Source: Gymnogyps californianus (Eukaryota > Chordata > Aves > Accipitriformes > Cathartidae). From it: DNA of 64,000 bases. The stretch lies in the NCBI RefSeq assembly GCF_018139145.2, contig NC_059478.1, positions 28,489,001 through 28,553,000 on the forward strand, written 5' to 3'. Shown here one piece after another: positions 53,036 through 64,000 of the stretch; position 1 is the first letter of the stretch, and every line of letters begins with the position of its first letter. A program made the position numbers and the translations under genes. The notes under the pieces were generated by a model. The model had not been told where the DNA came from. It was given only the letters and a program-made list of their open reading frames with translations, and ran no database searches.

Positions 53036-53729
53036 CAAGATAGTGATATGCTTTGATTATCTCAAATCTTATCATACATCATGATTTTCAAATTTAGAAA
53101 ATAACAAATGAAGCTTTTGATCAAATAAGACAGAGTTCAACCAGGATGATGCATATTCTGGCCTTTATTCAGTAAAGTATACTCATCATTTTCAACACAA
53201 GCAGACTTACACTGATGTTGGGCACACTTAACTAAGTGTAAACTTAAATTCATTGCTGAGTGGGCCCCAATTTGCACAGTTTAGCAGCACTGCTTCCAAA
53301 CATATCCTAATTCTGGAACTTATTAGTTATCCCAAAAGCAAGTAGTTTTACTCAGCTACTTGCATAAATCAGGCTTCCACATGTGAATTAAGGTTTATAA
53401 ACTAATCCTTATTATTATCATTTGTCAATAGGAGTATGTGAAACTATGCTAATTTGAATGCAAGTATGGTTGCACTATCCTGTTTGTACATATTTCATTG
53501 TGAATATTTTACATTGTTCTATATGCAAGCCAATTTTAATGCAAACTATTTAATTTCCCCTAGGTAATGAGAAGGTAAAGGAGGTAATCAAGATGTAAAT
53601 CAAGATTCTGCTGTTTTCCTGCTAGTACAAATGTAACATGAATTAAAGTTTAATTTACCAAGAAAATAGGCACTGTTCTAAGGCAAATGACCTCAGATGT
53701 CATTTGCTTCATCCCACTACCATACAGAA
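53036..53729. other. Unique AT-rich DNA, no feature
   Basis: Nothing recognisable. Confidence 0.5.
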
Positions 53730-54545
53730 GAATGAGGTCTACCTTTGGCACTCTGGACAGGTTCTTGTCTGATCTATGTTGCAGATACCTAACGATGGAC
53801 ACTATAATTTTCCTAGGCAGGCCATTCTAGTGATTCACTGCCTTTACAGCTAAACGCCTTTACCTAATACCTATTCTGAATTCTCCTTCAGCACTTCCAA
53901 TGTGCTGCAACAGTTCAAGTCTGTTACTTACTGTCCCAATCACAAGTGACAACACATACTTGAAAATTGTTATGTTTTATCTCAGTATTCTTTCCTAACA
54001 ACCTTAAGTTCTTCCATTTTTCCTTGCAGATCACCTGCTACCTTTCTGATCATTCTTTTGCTTTTCTTTCAGCTGCCTCCAATGAGTCCACAGTTTCCTT
54101 GAAGTGAAGTATGCAAAACGAGATACAGTTTGGCCTTACTCGTGCTGTGAAGAGCTAAAAAATTACTCCACATGGGTTGTAGGCTATGCTTCTGCTTATA
54201 CATCCCAGGATGCTGTTTCCCCTCTCCAAGTGTAAGATCATTTTGAATTCTATTTTTGTCTCTCAATAATCTTTCCTAGAATGGTGCCATCACATAGAAA
54301 TTTAATTGTCATCTAAGTCTAATGAGGAACAGAATGCCACAGAATCCCACCCAATACTTTTTTCACAGTTTTGACTGTGAACCATTAACAACCACTCTCT
54401 GGATAGCTTGGATATTGTATCAGCCATAATATAATCTCATCTATACCTTACTTCCACATTTTGTTGATGATAATATTATTAGTAACAGGGACAAAAGCCC
54501 TGCTAAATCAAGATTATACAGCATCTACTATTTCTTCTCCAACCA
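53730..54545 (-). mobile_element. Ancient CR1 (L3-like) LINE, 3' UTR and decayed RT end
   Basis: This is the longest old CR1 here. On +, its blocks run in the reverse-complement order. 'ttttcctaggcaggccattc' near 53808 and 'tacttgaaaattgttatgtt' near 53957 come first. Next are 'cttactcgtgctgtgaagag' near 54135 and 'atacatcccaggatgctgtt' near 54199. The last are 'gactgtgaaccattaacaac' near 54373, 'ccacattttgttgatgataa' near 54452, and 'aaaagccctgctaaatcaag' then 'atctactatttcttctcc' near 54493. The right part corresponds to the C-terminal coding region of the reverse-transcriptase frame, broken by stops and indels. The insertion is on -, with the 3' end at left. Confidence 0.85.
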
Positions 54546-54902
54546 TAAAACTTATAAAATAATATTCTTTAAAACCATACAGACTTTGCTGTTGAATTTA
54601 TACCTCAGTTTCTATTGGATTTTACACAACTGTTTCACTTCAGAATTGTTTTATATAAAGAGCAAAGTTAAACCATCTACCTCTTAACTATAAGAAAAAC
54701 TTAAAAAGCATTCTAACACTAACTCTCTTTTGTTAAACAAAAAGAATCACATTGCTTTTACAGTTTATTGTGGGGAATCTTTCCTCTTCAGGGACAAACA
54801 GAAGATGTCTGGTAAAAACATAGATGGGGAAAACATACCACCCCTAGTGCTTCAGTATTCACTAAGATGTGTCAAGTTTAAATGAATCATTAAAAAAAAA
54901 AG

Positions 54903-54992
54903 CTTCTTCCCTTACAGGGAATCAATTTTGAAAAAGAACAGTCAAATGAGCATTTTGCAGAATATGACACAGTGCTTGGAATCTACAAATAA
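54903..54992 (+). other. Splice-acceptor-like site with short open frame
   Basis: A pyrimidine tract 'cttcttcccttacag' ends in AG at 54916-54917. The next 24 codons, 54918-54989, are open and end in TAA at 54990-54992. The peptide is acidic and mixed in composition (for example FEKEQSNEHFAEYD), unlike typical translated AT-rich junk, so a terminal coding exon is conceivable. I recognise no protein, however, and 24 open codons occur readily by chance. An intronic chance match is the likelier reading. Confidence 0.12.
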
Positions 54993-56260
54993 CAGAGTAC
55001 TTTCCTTGAACATCAATTTCAACAATGCACAAGTTACTTTGTCCAGAAAAGAAATAACGTTTATTAGCCATGTTCTGTTGCCTTATACAGTATCTTAGCG
55101 ACCTAATGGTATTACTGTAGCAACATTGTTGTTGGACTAAAGATGGGCCCAAATTGAATTCAAATACCCTTGAGCCTCACTTAGCTGGGAAATAGGCTAG
55201 GACACAGTTGTTAGACCAGGTCAAAGAGGAAAAAGGTAGACGAGAGCTCAGAAGTGCTTGAGGGAAGAAAAGTGAAAATGAAATGGATTAAACTGTAAAC
55301 AGAAAAGAGCAAACAAAAAGGATTATTTAAAAGGAAAATGCTAAAGAAGAACAAGACTTTTAGAAAGGTACAAGAGCTATGAGTAAGCAACCATAAACTA
55401 TACAACTATGTTGCATCCCAGCCTCTTATTTCTTTTCTTACATGTATTTAGTGTTTGTGTAAGTAAATCACTGTTTTATATATGTGATTAATCTTTTTTT
55501 TTCTGCCAGGCTTAAGGATGGGTCTGCTTGTCCCTAGTTCAGAGCTTCTGCTCAGTAACTTCTGCATTACCCTGGCTGATGAAGTTAGAATAGACAGGTT
55601 GGGGAAAAAAAGAGGTTATAATAATTCAAGTTATAAACAAGCCAGCATCCTCAGAAGCAACCCACCGTGTTGATCCATTTTACTGAACTGTACATACTAC
55701 CCAATCATGATCCTGAAGTCTAAAAAGCTTTTCTTGTAATGATTATAAAAACCAGAATAGTTTCATGTGTCATATGATACAAAGTAAGGTGTAACCAGTT
55801 ACATTCTTCAGTTTTCTCTTCTGTGTTCACAGTGTGAGAGGTAACTTCCCTGAGCCTTGATCCTCAGCTCTGCTTTGTCATGTTGGAATGCCCCCTTTGA
55901 AGCCACTCTCCTCAAAGAGATAGCCAAATCAATTATAATATTCAGCTAAAAGATTTTTTCCTTTCTGGACATGTTGAGGTTTTTAAATGTTTCTAGCACA
56001 CTTTATTTTGGTATAAGCAGAAGGATGGAAGTTTCAACAATTTAAAATTTTCTGTCGTCTAAAACTGATTAAGCCCAATCACTTAGACATTTCAAGAGGA
56101 GGTTAATTCACGTAGCCATAAGACTTCCTGGCAGGCAGAGGAAAGACATAGATATGCAACATAAATATTGTTCACCCTCTTCTTTGGTGTTTGTTTAGAG
56201 TTATCTTTGGAACCAGATGTCCATGGAAATAGGACAAGAGAATGGAAACAGATTAAAATC

Positions 56261-56294
56261 GGGGGGGGAGGGGGGGGAGGGGGAAGGAAGGGGA
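56261..56294 (+). repeat. G-rich tract with G-quadruplex motif
   Basis: G8-A-G8-A-G5, then AAGGAA, then G4 at 56290-56293. Four runs of at least three G with loops of 1, 1 and 6 bases satisfy the usual quadruplex pattern. It also produces the glycine-rich frame at 56168-56350, which is not a gene. Confidence 0.85.
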
Positions 56295-59200
56295 GAAACC
56301 CTCCTGAACTCCTGAATTATGGAATTTCCTGTCCTGTGAATGCTAGATAGCCTGGCATTGGCTTTATGTCTATGGCTGAATATTATTTGGTTTCTTCTAA
56401 CAGAAAGTGGCCTAAAGAGAAAAGAACATGTGAGCTGCTATTTCTGCTAACTAAAGGAAAAGTTTTCAGCTTCAGCGTTGGACACATTTAATGGAGTGAA
56501 GAAAGAAGACTCTACTTCCCTACATATGCCTGTTTATAATTGAAGTAGTAATTATACCAACTGCCTGCAATACGTAGACTAGTTACATATTCTAAGCTGC
56601 CTTTCTACAGTTAACATTTTTGTGACTGGTATGTATAAACAAACAGAAATAGCTCTTGCTCTGCCAGTAATTTTACATCAAGTATCTCGATCCACAATTG
56701 TTTAATGTGCACTTCTTCATTATTCTAAGTGTACCAGTCTTGGAGACCAGTGTCTGGTGGTAGCAAAGACCTCGCATTTGGGATGTATTCTTTTTCATGG
56801 GAGACTTTCCACAAATTTTGCTAGCAATTGAGAACATTCTGTGACAATCACCACAGAGTGTATTGGGATTTTAAAAGAAGTTGTTGCTAAGGAAGTTAAA
56901 CACATGAAATAAAACCTTTCTGAAGAGTAAATTTTCTGCACTTTCATTATTTGTTCTACACACTAATTATTGGTAAAGATGCGGTTCTCAGCTCCTATAT
57001 ATCTACAGGCACGCATATACTTTGAGTTAAACTACATAATACAAAAAGAGGACTCTGGTTTTGTTGAGAATTGCATTCATTAGAACATCTTTTCTTTTTT
57101 TCCCATCTTTTTTAGAATCAAAGCTTCTGTAATGTTACATTTTATATGTATAAGGTTTACATAACATGAGGGAGGAGAAACAGAGGGGCTCTCAAATAGA
57201 AAGCCTTTTTCCTGCGAAATTAATGTGAATGGTAGTATTATAGAATAATCAGACAAGAAAGATAGGCAACCAGGAAAGTATTACAAACATATGGTTGGAA
57301 GGGGGGTTCATCTTCCATTGTCCTGGACAAAGCTATCTTTGGCTAAAATGCTGTAGGATATAACTCTAGACTGTGAAACACAGGAACCTAATTAAGCCTC
57401 ACAAAATTAAGTGTCAGTTGTTTTACGAAAAGTCTGTTTGACTGACATGTATTTTGAGCCTAACATTAAAACTGTAGTAGTTCACCATTACTAATGTATG
57501 TGTTTAGCAGATGAAATACAACCTACTTTATCTGACAACAGTAGGAAATCATAAGATGAGAAACAAAAAACAAAATGTAATCTAGTAAAAAATTTAGTCA
57601 ATACTTTTATCTTTGAAAAGTCCCAGAAGCTTTAATGTTCACCAGTGATCAGAATCTTGACTTCATCTGCACCTTCAGAGAATAATATCTCCATCAGCAG
57701 TCCTTCTGGCATTACTAATTAAAGAATAATCTACTGATTTACCAACATGAGCTGGAATATAAAAGAATTCACACAAAACTGCTTTGGAATGAATAGCCCT
57801 GCAATTCTAAAATCCCAGTTCACTAAGCCATGATAACTTTAGTGCCATTTGGTGGAAAACACAATATAGATATCTGTAAACACATTTAACATGCAAATGG
57901 TAATATAATTATGTTTTAACATCTTTCCTTAAATTTTAGGTCATGCAATATAAATATGATCCAAAACTTTGCGACCATAAGGATTTTTTATAATGTTATA
58001 AGGGCACTGTATGCTCTCTGCCCAAAGATAAAAGACTCAGTAAAGATGCCCAACTACATGAAAGCAAACATGCATTTCTGTTTTCAAAAGTCAGAAGCGT
58101 AGCTCTACAGCCACAATTCTTACATAGAGGCTGGAATTTTTCTGGAATTGTGACAGCACAATATGAGTAGCAAGTTTTCCATCTTCCTTTACTAATCAAA
58201 TAAGGAATAAAGGAATTAAAAAGAGATTGAAGCAATTTTATTTTTATTAAAACAGAATGGATGCTGCGGCTGAAGTTTTGTAGAAAATGCCAGATAGTTA
58301 TAAACAGCTATTATCTCTAACAGAAAAAGACATAATGATACCCAATGGTTAGAAGCTGAAACTAGACAAATACACACAAGAAATAAGGAACATTCTGTTA
58401 ATGAAGATAATTAGCAACTAAAACAACTTATTCAGCAACTGGGACAATTTCTTCACAATTTATGTATGTTAGGTAATGAAAGCATCGGTCATTTCTCGTA
58501 AGATAGGCTTTGCACTTATCTGTAATTGTAACGATCTTTATCTCTACTGGTTCCTCTCTGAATTCCTTTTTAACACCAGTAACATGAACTGGAGACAATA
58601 GGTCTTACTGATGCCTTTTATAATGACACTAATGTTACCTTCACTTAACATATTCAAGATCATTTTTATAAACACATCATATTGATGCCGCACAGTCACA
58701 GCTGATCAGCTAATACACTCAACTATTTCTCATGCTTTGTGTTTTGCAATTAATGGTTTCCGTTTTATGACAGTTTCATGTTATTAACCACTAAATCTTA
58801 CAGTTCACACTGTCATACCTTACTTCAATTGTACTGCTTAAGTTCCCTATGGTCCTCTATCTTTACCTAGTCTGATTATCATCTTTAATGGCCATGCTTC
58901 CCATCTTCATATTATTGTTGAAATTTCATTGGTGCAATCCAATTATGACAAAACTACTAATGAAAATACTAAGACAGACCAGAAGCAGATGAAAGCTGTG
59001 TTCCACTGAAGAAACCGCTGAATGAACCGTTGCTCTGAAATTCTTCCTAACCCAAATAAAAAGAAACCTAAAATACCCCAAAAGAAGCAAGCGAAAATAG
59101 GAATGCCGCCATATTTCTATTCACAGATAAAGACAGACCCGGGACATGAATTTCGCATGTTGCTTGAATGGTTGCCTGTGCTTGAAACTGTTTACTGAAC

Positions 59201-60789
59201 AACAGAGTTCTGTATTATTGTAGACTGACGAGGCACTTTTCCATAGTGTCCCTTCACAAAAAAGGGTACCCACATCTGTGTTTATATGAGGCAGAGGAAT
59301 GGACAGACAGAGAACAATCAGAGTGAAAAGTCTCCACAGGAATGAGGTGAGAAACAAAGCAAGTAGTCTACCGAGATATAGACAGTAAAGACTGAGATTC
59401 CAAAATTGTCTCTTTAGAGCTTGACTGAGGTTATATCTGGTGCACTAGATGATATAACATTAACTAAGAATCTCTCATCCTTGAGCCACGCACATACATT
59501 ATGGTTTGCAGGATCAGGATCACTGTGTAAAATTCTTGCAATTTCAGAATATCACTGCAATATGTGAGTTGAATTAAAAAATGTAACGCTGTTTGGCAGT
59601 GGCAAATATGATGAACTTAAAAGCAACAAAATACAACAAGAAAATGAGAAATAGATATAAGAAAATAATTTTTTGTAAGATAATATATTTAGAGAAGTAA
59701 ATGTTCAGAACAATAAAAGAAGTAAACCAATAATATATGTATTCCTTTAATAAAAGCAGAATGTGATACTATATTTTAATTGAGTAAATTGAAACGCAGT
59801 ATGCAATTTGGTATTATTTAATCTTTTAGCTAAATTTCTTTTAAATTTTTTTAATTAATAAATATTTCTTAAATGATTACTTATGTCACATAGGACTGAA
59901 ATGCAAGCTTCACAAATCAGTTCATTTCATATTAAAAATTGCTTTATTTCTCATTACAAGAATCTTACAGGATTCTACAATGTCATCCTATAGTCTGCCC
60001 ACTCTTTCTAAACTTTCTAAAAGAGAAATTGGAACAGTTCACACATTAAGGCACTATTACTTAAAATTCTGCAAAAATTGTCAGCTTGCACTCCACAAAA
60101 CTTAGTACATTAATGTATTTGCAGGTATAAAGTACAGGTCTATTTTTTGCAGACAGGTGTCTGCAAAGACAATCCTACAAAGGCATACATACTTCCTAAC
60201 TTTTTGTTATTTACCTGGAGTAGACTTATTCATTTTAAAATTAATCAAGGTACAAATCTCTACAGAATCAAAGACAGGATAGTATCACTGTCTGGGAATA
60301 CATTTTTGCAGATATAAACAACTCCTCAAATTTGGAGAAAAATTCACTCTGTAATGTCATCTATATCTTGTAATTTGCATCATGAAACACAATGAGAGCT
60401 ATCTAAGCAAATATTTTTTACATTGCAGGAAATATTGTTTATTAGAATGGAAGAAGAGTTTCAAAAGGAATGCAATCTTGAAAAGTAATATACCCCTCTC
60501 TTTTAAGTCATCATCAATAGCTTAAGTTCAGCAAAAACATCACTTGGTGTTTGTTTCTAAAGTCTCCGTTTTTCAGTTTTTAAATATATGGCCAACATTT
60601 TCTTTATGGTTTAATTTTCTTTTAAGGGCTTCTTATTTTTATACTCTCATGTTCTATCCAAACTGAAATAATGTTATTGCCTTATATTCACATTTCTAAA
60701 ATCTTTCAGTACCTTTGAAGTATTATTGTCCTCATTAATATACAGCACTTTCCAATTTAGTACAATGTAAGAATGTAATTCAAGGTCTG

Positions 60790-61435
60790 TTCCTCCCCCA
60801 CATCATTTATAAAATTGTCAAATAAAATTAGACTTATCACCAAACCTGGCAGTTCTTTAATGAGCAGTTTCATCTTGGTTGTAATTATTTTTTGTTTGTG
60901 TATGTTCAGTAATTTTTCATTCTATGTCCTGCAAAGTATTTTAACTTTTTACATTCTACCTATTGGAAATCATAAATGTTTTCTGTTTTCACTTTGGAAT
61001 TTCTATGTACTACATTACATACATTGTTTTATATCTATATAAAAATTTGAATAAATAATTAATATTATGAAAGCACCTAGTAAAGTGCTTTGTTGTATTT
61101 TCTTAGCTGTTTTGTTGTTACTGTTGCTGCTTTTGTGTGCTAATTATTACAACAGAAACTAAATGGTAATTACACTTGTTCACTAAGAAGTGTAAAAATC
61201 ACTGTTGCCTACTGGTCCATGTTTCCTTACTGATACATGCTCTGTATTTGTTCCATTATTTTATACGGCTTTCCAGGATGCTTACCAAGGTTATTCTCTT
61301 ACCCTTACTTTATTACTCTGTTTACAGGGTTTGCCATTTCATATTTTCTGGTACTTTCCTGACAGTTGCGGATTTTTTAGAAAAAGATGCTGAAATTTTC
61401 ACAAATTTATTTATTAATTGCCATTAAAACTGTCA
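60790..61435 (-). mobile_element. Ancient CR1 (L3-like) LINE, decayed RT region
   Basis: On +, 'acatcatttataaaattgtc' near 60800 and 'aaacctggcagttc' are followed by a decayed stretch. Next come 'gtatttgttccattatttta' near 61245, 'gtttgccatttcatattttc' near 61329 and 'tctggtactttcctgacagt' near 61348. The order fits the reverse complement of the part of CR1 lying 5' of the segment seen at 53730-54545, within the reverse-transcriptase frame. Preservation is poor and the middle is unalignable by eye. The two overlapping + frames at 61176-61427 are antisense to the dead CR1 frame and are not genes. Confidence 0.5.
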
Positions 61436-61837
61436 TATCCAACTAGCATACACTTCTGGATTTAAGTATGTCTTTCCAAAGATTCTGCAAACAGTTTTAC
61501 CAAAAATACTACTTCATTTTTCCACTTTCAGCTGACCTACACCAGAAAGAATAAAGTCAGCCATTTTAAAAGGATGGAATTCATTTCCTTATTTCCCCAA
61601 TAATAGAGTTAATTTGCTTTTTTCTAATAGTATAGTTATAAGGCTCTTTAGTACATGAGAGTAAAAATCCTTCAGCATTAGCAAAAATAAAAATTACAAT
61701 TATTCTCAACTAGCCAGTCCCTAACATTAAGATTCTGAATGCTCTTTCCAAAATTGAGTAAAGACAAAGAAAAAAAGTACTGCTGCTTATCCACTAATTT
61801 TTCTGACACTCTTCCCTAGTTAAGAGTAAAACCTCAG
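61436..61837. other. Unique AT-rich DNA, no feature
   Basis: Nothing recognisable. Confidence 0.5.
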
Positions 61838-62286
61838 TGTCAGGGCCCAACCCCTGTTCATGTGAAAAGTTTTAGCTGCCCACAGGCAAGGCCACACATG
61901 ATGTGGTGCTGCTGTACAGTCTTACTTCAGCCTGTTGGGGAAAGAGCTGGAAGATGCAGGGACCTGGCCCCCTCTGCTCAGGAGCTGCATGTAAGCTCAG
62001 GCTCCCACCTCTGTCCTTTGCCTGAGCTACATGGCGTCCGCATCTGTGCCTGGCCACATACCTCACTGACCTGGACGCTGACCCATGGTCTTGACTTTCT
62101 GGCTTGTCATTGGCGTCTCACTATGGACCTGTATGGTAATTTGGACACTTGGCTGAACCTGGCTACCATCCCCAGGCCTGCCCTGCTCCTCTCATCAACG
62201 AGATCTCTGCTCCTGCCTCCCTTGTCATTCTCAGTTCCCAGCTCCCCAGCCCATAGGGAGCATCCCACTCTCGTTGCTCCCTAACA
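61838..62286. mobile_element. GC-rich element with LTR-like ends, unidentified
   Basis: This 449-base block is sharply richer in GC than both flanks. It begins TGTCAGGGCCC and ends TCCCTAACA, so its ends form an eight-base inverted repeat with one mismatch (TGTCAGGG against TGTTAGGG) and have TG...CA termini, as an LTR would. The flanks (…CCTCAG and ATAACT…) do not show a target duplication, so the limits may be wrong or the duplication lost. The interior is rich in recurring 'gacctgg', 'ctggac' and 'cctgcc' words. A 140-codon frame on + spans it (61862-62284) and another lies on -. Neither resembles a known protein, and both follow from the low stop density of GC-rich DNA. Alternatives are a non-LTR repeat or a CpG-poor retroposed copy. 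Confidence 0.4.
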
Positions 62287-64000
62287 ATAACTATTAAAAT
62301 GCTACTGCTTGTGTTAGTGCTTTCTTTAGCTTTCTTTTATTATGAAAATCAGATTCTTATCTATAAGTTCAGCTATAACATTAGATTTCATTCGTCCAAA
62401 TTTTGATTAAGTCCTTTGTGCTGAAAATCCACCTATTCAGAAATTATAAGAATCTGCTTCCTGAAGAAATGATAGCCTGCAATAAAATCTATTTGTGTAT
62501 TCCTGACAAATTCTTTTCTTCTAAATGGAAAGTCTGTAACCCTTACAGGGTTTCTTGCACTCTGTTCATATGGCAAAACTAGATCTGCCATTCACAAGCA
62601 GAGATGCTGTGGGCTAAAATTAGGAAAATCCTGTGAATTTGGGGAAATCCCTGCCATTGCTGTTGCAAAAGAAATTTATTTCACATTTAAATCATTAAAT
62701 AAATATTACATTAAAGGAATTATTTAAATTAAAGAAGAATGTAGATTTCGAATCATCTCAGTACAATTCATTATTGCAGAGCATCTATTTTTCACCACTG
62801 AAGTTGTAACTAAAATAATTAATATTTTCCTTTGCAGTGCAGAATTGTGGAATTTCTGACCTCTACCACTAGCTTAAAAAAAAAACCAAAACTAAAAAAG
62901 CTGTAAAAAAAAAACCACCTGGCAAAATAACCATCAATATATCACTGAACACTATCATTAACAAACTGAAACTGAGTTTCAGTCTTGGAGGAAAAAGGAT
63001 GGATGATACCAGAAATACATAACATTTCAGCATGATATAAGATGCTAAATGTTATTATCAACTGTAGAGCTGCCGCTGCACAAACTGGAGTTTTTTCTCT
63101 TGTTTTGATTCTATTTTGCTATAGGTATGTTTGGCTCTGTTGAGAGGTGGTAATTTCCATTGGCTCTGAAGGGACTGACAAACAAATCACTTAATATGTC
63201 TTTTGCATCTTTGGTTATTACTATTCTAAGAAACCTTAAAGGTCACATAAATAATAGCTACATTTATACAAAAATTTAAATATTTCTTTATTAATAGAAG
63301 ACAGATGAAACTTAGCCAACTATTTTGGGCAGTCAAGTTTTTTTCCTTCAGCACATTTTTGATACATCTGTTCCCAAGCACACCATATAGACACATTAAA
63401 CATTATATTGTATCCTTGGGCAGCAGTACATATATTCACAAGGTATCTATTTTTTAAAACACTTTAAATTTTCTTTAGGACTGAAAATCTTGAGGTCATA
63501 CAGCCTTCACGATTGCACAGTAGGCAGAAATACCAGTTTTCAGACTGTGGTATCTTACTTTTTTGTGGTTTGTGTCTCGTGTCATTAAAAAATAACTTTT
63601 CATTGTCCAATACAGCAGCTAAACAAGCACTGTACTATCTATTTATATTTTCTATTCATGCATCTGCTATGATATTCACCTTTGACTATCAATATTCTAC
63701 TTATTAATCCATGACAGCTGTTAACCACTAAATGGAAAATGCTAGCAGTCGTTATAACATTATCATGCTCAACCTTTTATGAGTTAACTCAGGTCACCTT
63801 TCTGCACGAACAAAATGGTATTAGTGAATTACATTGCACTACAGTGTAAAAAGAAAGAGACTTTCAGGAATTTTAGTAGAAGATTAAGAATAACTGTTAA
63901 TGCTTAAAATGCATCTGTATTGTCTCAAAGGATTCATACAGAGAATGTCAATTGAAACTTAATATTATGAGAAAGAAACACATTCCACAGATTTCCCATA
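62287..64000. other. Unique AT-rich DNA, no feature
   Basis: No gene or clear repeat to the end of the window. A homeobox-core-rich AT stretch lies at about 62680-62830. Confidence 0.5.

Larger units (their letters stand above)
54546..60789. other. 6.2 kb of mostly unique AT-rich DNA
   Basis: No gene is firmly supported. Notable items are a short open frame behind a splice-acceptor-like site at 54903-54992, a purine-rich tract at about 55220-55380, and a G-rich tract at 56261-56294. 58490-58940 is moderately complex and not obviously repetitive; I cannot identify it. Confidence 0.5.

Noticed and set aside
56168..56350. Glycine-rich + frame
   Set aside because: It arises from the G-run at 56261-56283 and is not a protein.
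61176..61427. Open frames with an acceptor-like 'tgtttacag' at 61320 as an exon
   Set aside because: The stretch is better explained as the reverse complement of a decayed CR1 reverse-transcriptase region.
61862..62284. 140-codon + frame as a gene
   Set aside because: It fills a GC-rich LTR-like block where stops are rare. The translation is leucine/proline/serine-rich with no recognisable domain.
1..64000. CRISPR array, operon, phage or bacterial island
   Set aside because: No regularly spaced repeats, no dense long open frames, no ribosome-binding sites; the composition and repeats are those of a bird nuclear genome.

Overview
This is 64 kb of AT-rich, CpG-poor vertebrate nuclear DNA, and the repeat content points to a bird. 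It has CR1 LINE 3' ends with the avian-style terminal octamer (ATTCTGTG/ATTCTATG type). It has two solo ERVL-like LTRs of a family I associate with Neoaves, and a background of much older amniote repeats (L3-like CR1, MIR-like SINEs, L2-like tails). No protein-coding gene, rRNA or tRNA can be supported. Open frames are 60-140 codons, scattered on both strands, and none reads as a known protein family. Some lie inside repeats. The window is best read as a gene desert or the inside of a very large intron on a macrochromosome; the sequence cannot decide which.

Layout. 0-3 kb: two younger CR1 fragments on + (350-816, 2910-3040). 3.5-3.8 kb: an unexplained GC-richer block. 4-14 kb: unique AT-rich DNA with small satellites. 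14.2-14.9 kb: ancient CR1 on -. 17.35-17.95 kb: solo LTR on - with a perfect 5-bp target duplication. 18-31 kb: mostly unique DNA with a MIR on + (23.2 kb), a CR1 on - (24.8-25.2 kb) and a MIR on - (27.4 kb). 31.2-35 kb: two ancient CR1 fragments on - flanking a candidate conserved noncoding element at 33.26-33.74 kb. 39.66-40.26 kb: second solo LTR, on +, again with a perfect 5-bp duplication, followed by a purine-rich tract. 41.7-42 kb: ancient CR1 on -. 44.2 kb: AT palindromic satellite. 47.4-48.4 kb: two old dispersed repeats. 49.4 kb: local duplication. 52.9-54.5 kb: MIR and a long ancient CR1 on -. 60.8-61.4 kb: ancient CR1 on -. 61.84-62.29 kb: GC-rich segment with LTR-like ends.

Nothing here forms an operon, CRISPR locus or multi-gene system. 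The points most worth checking are the homeodomain-core-rich block at 33.3-33.7 kb (possible developmental enhancer), the pair of same-family solo LTRs in opposite orientation, the unidentified GC-rich element at 61.8 kb, and a short splice-acceptor-led open frame at 54.9 kb. Repeat identities rest on recognising consensus features by eye; no database search was possible.
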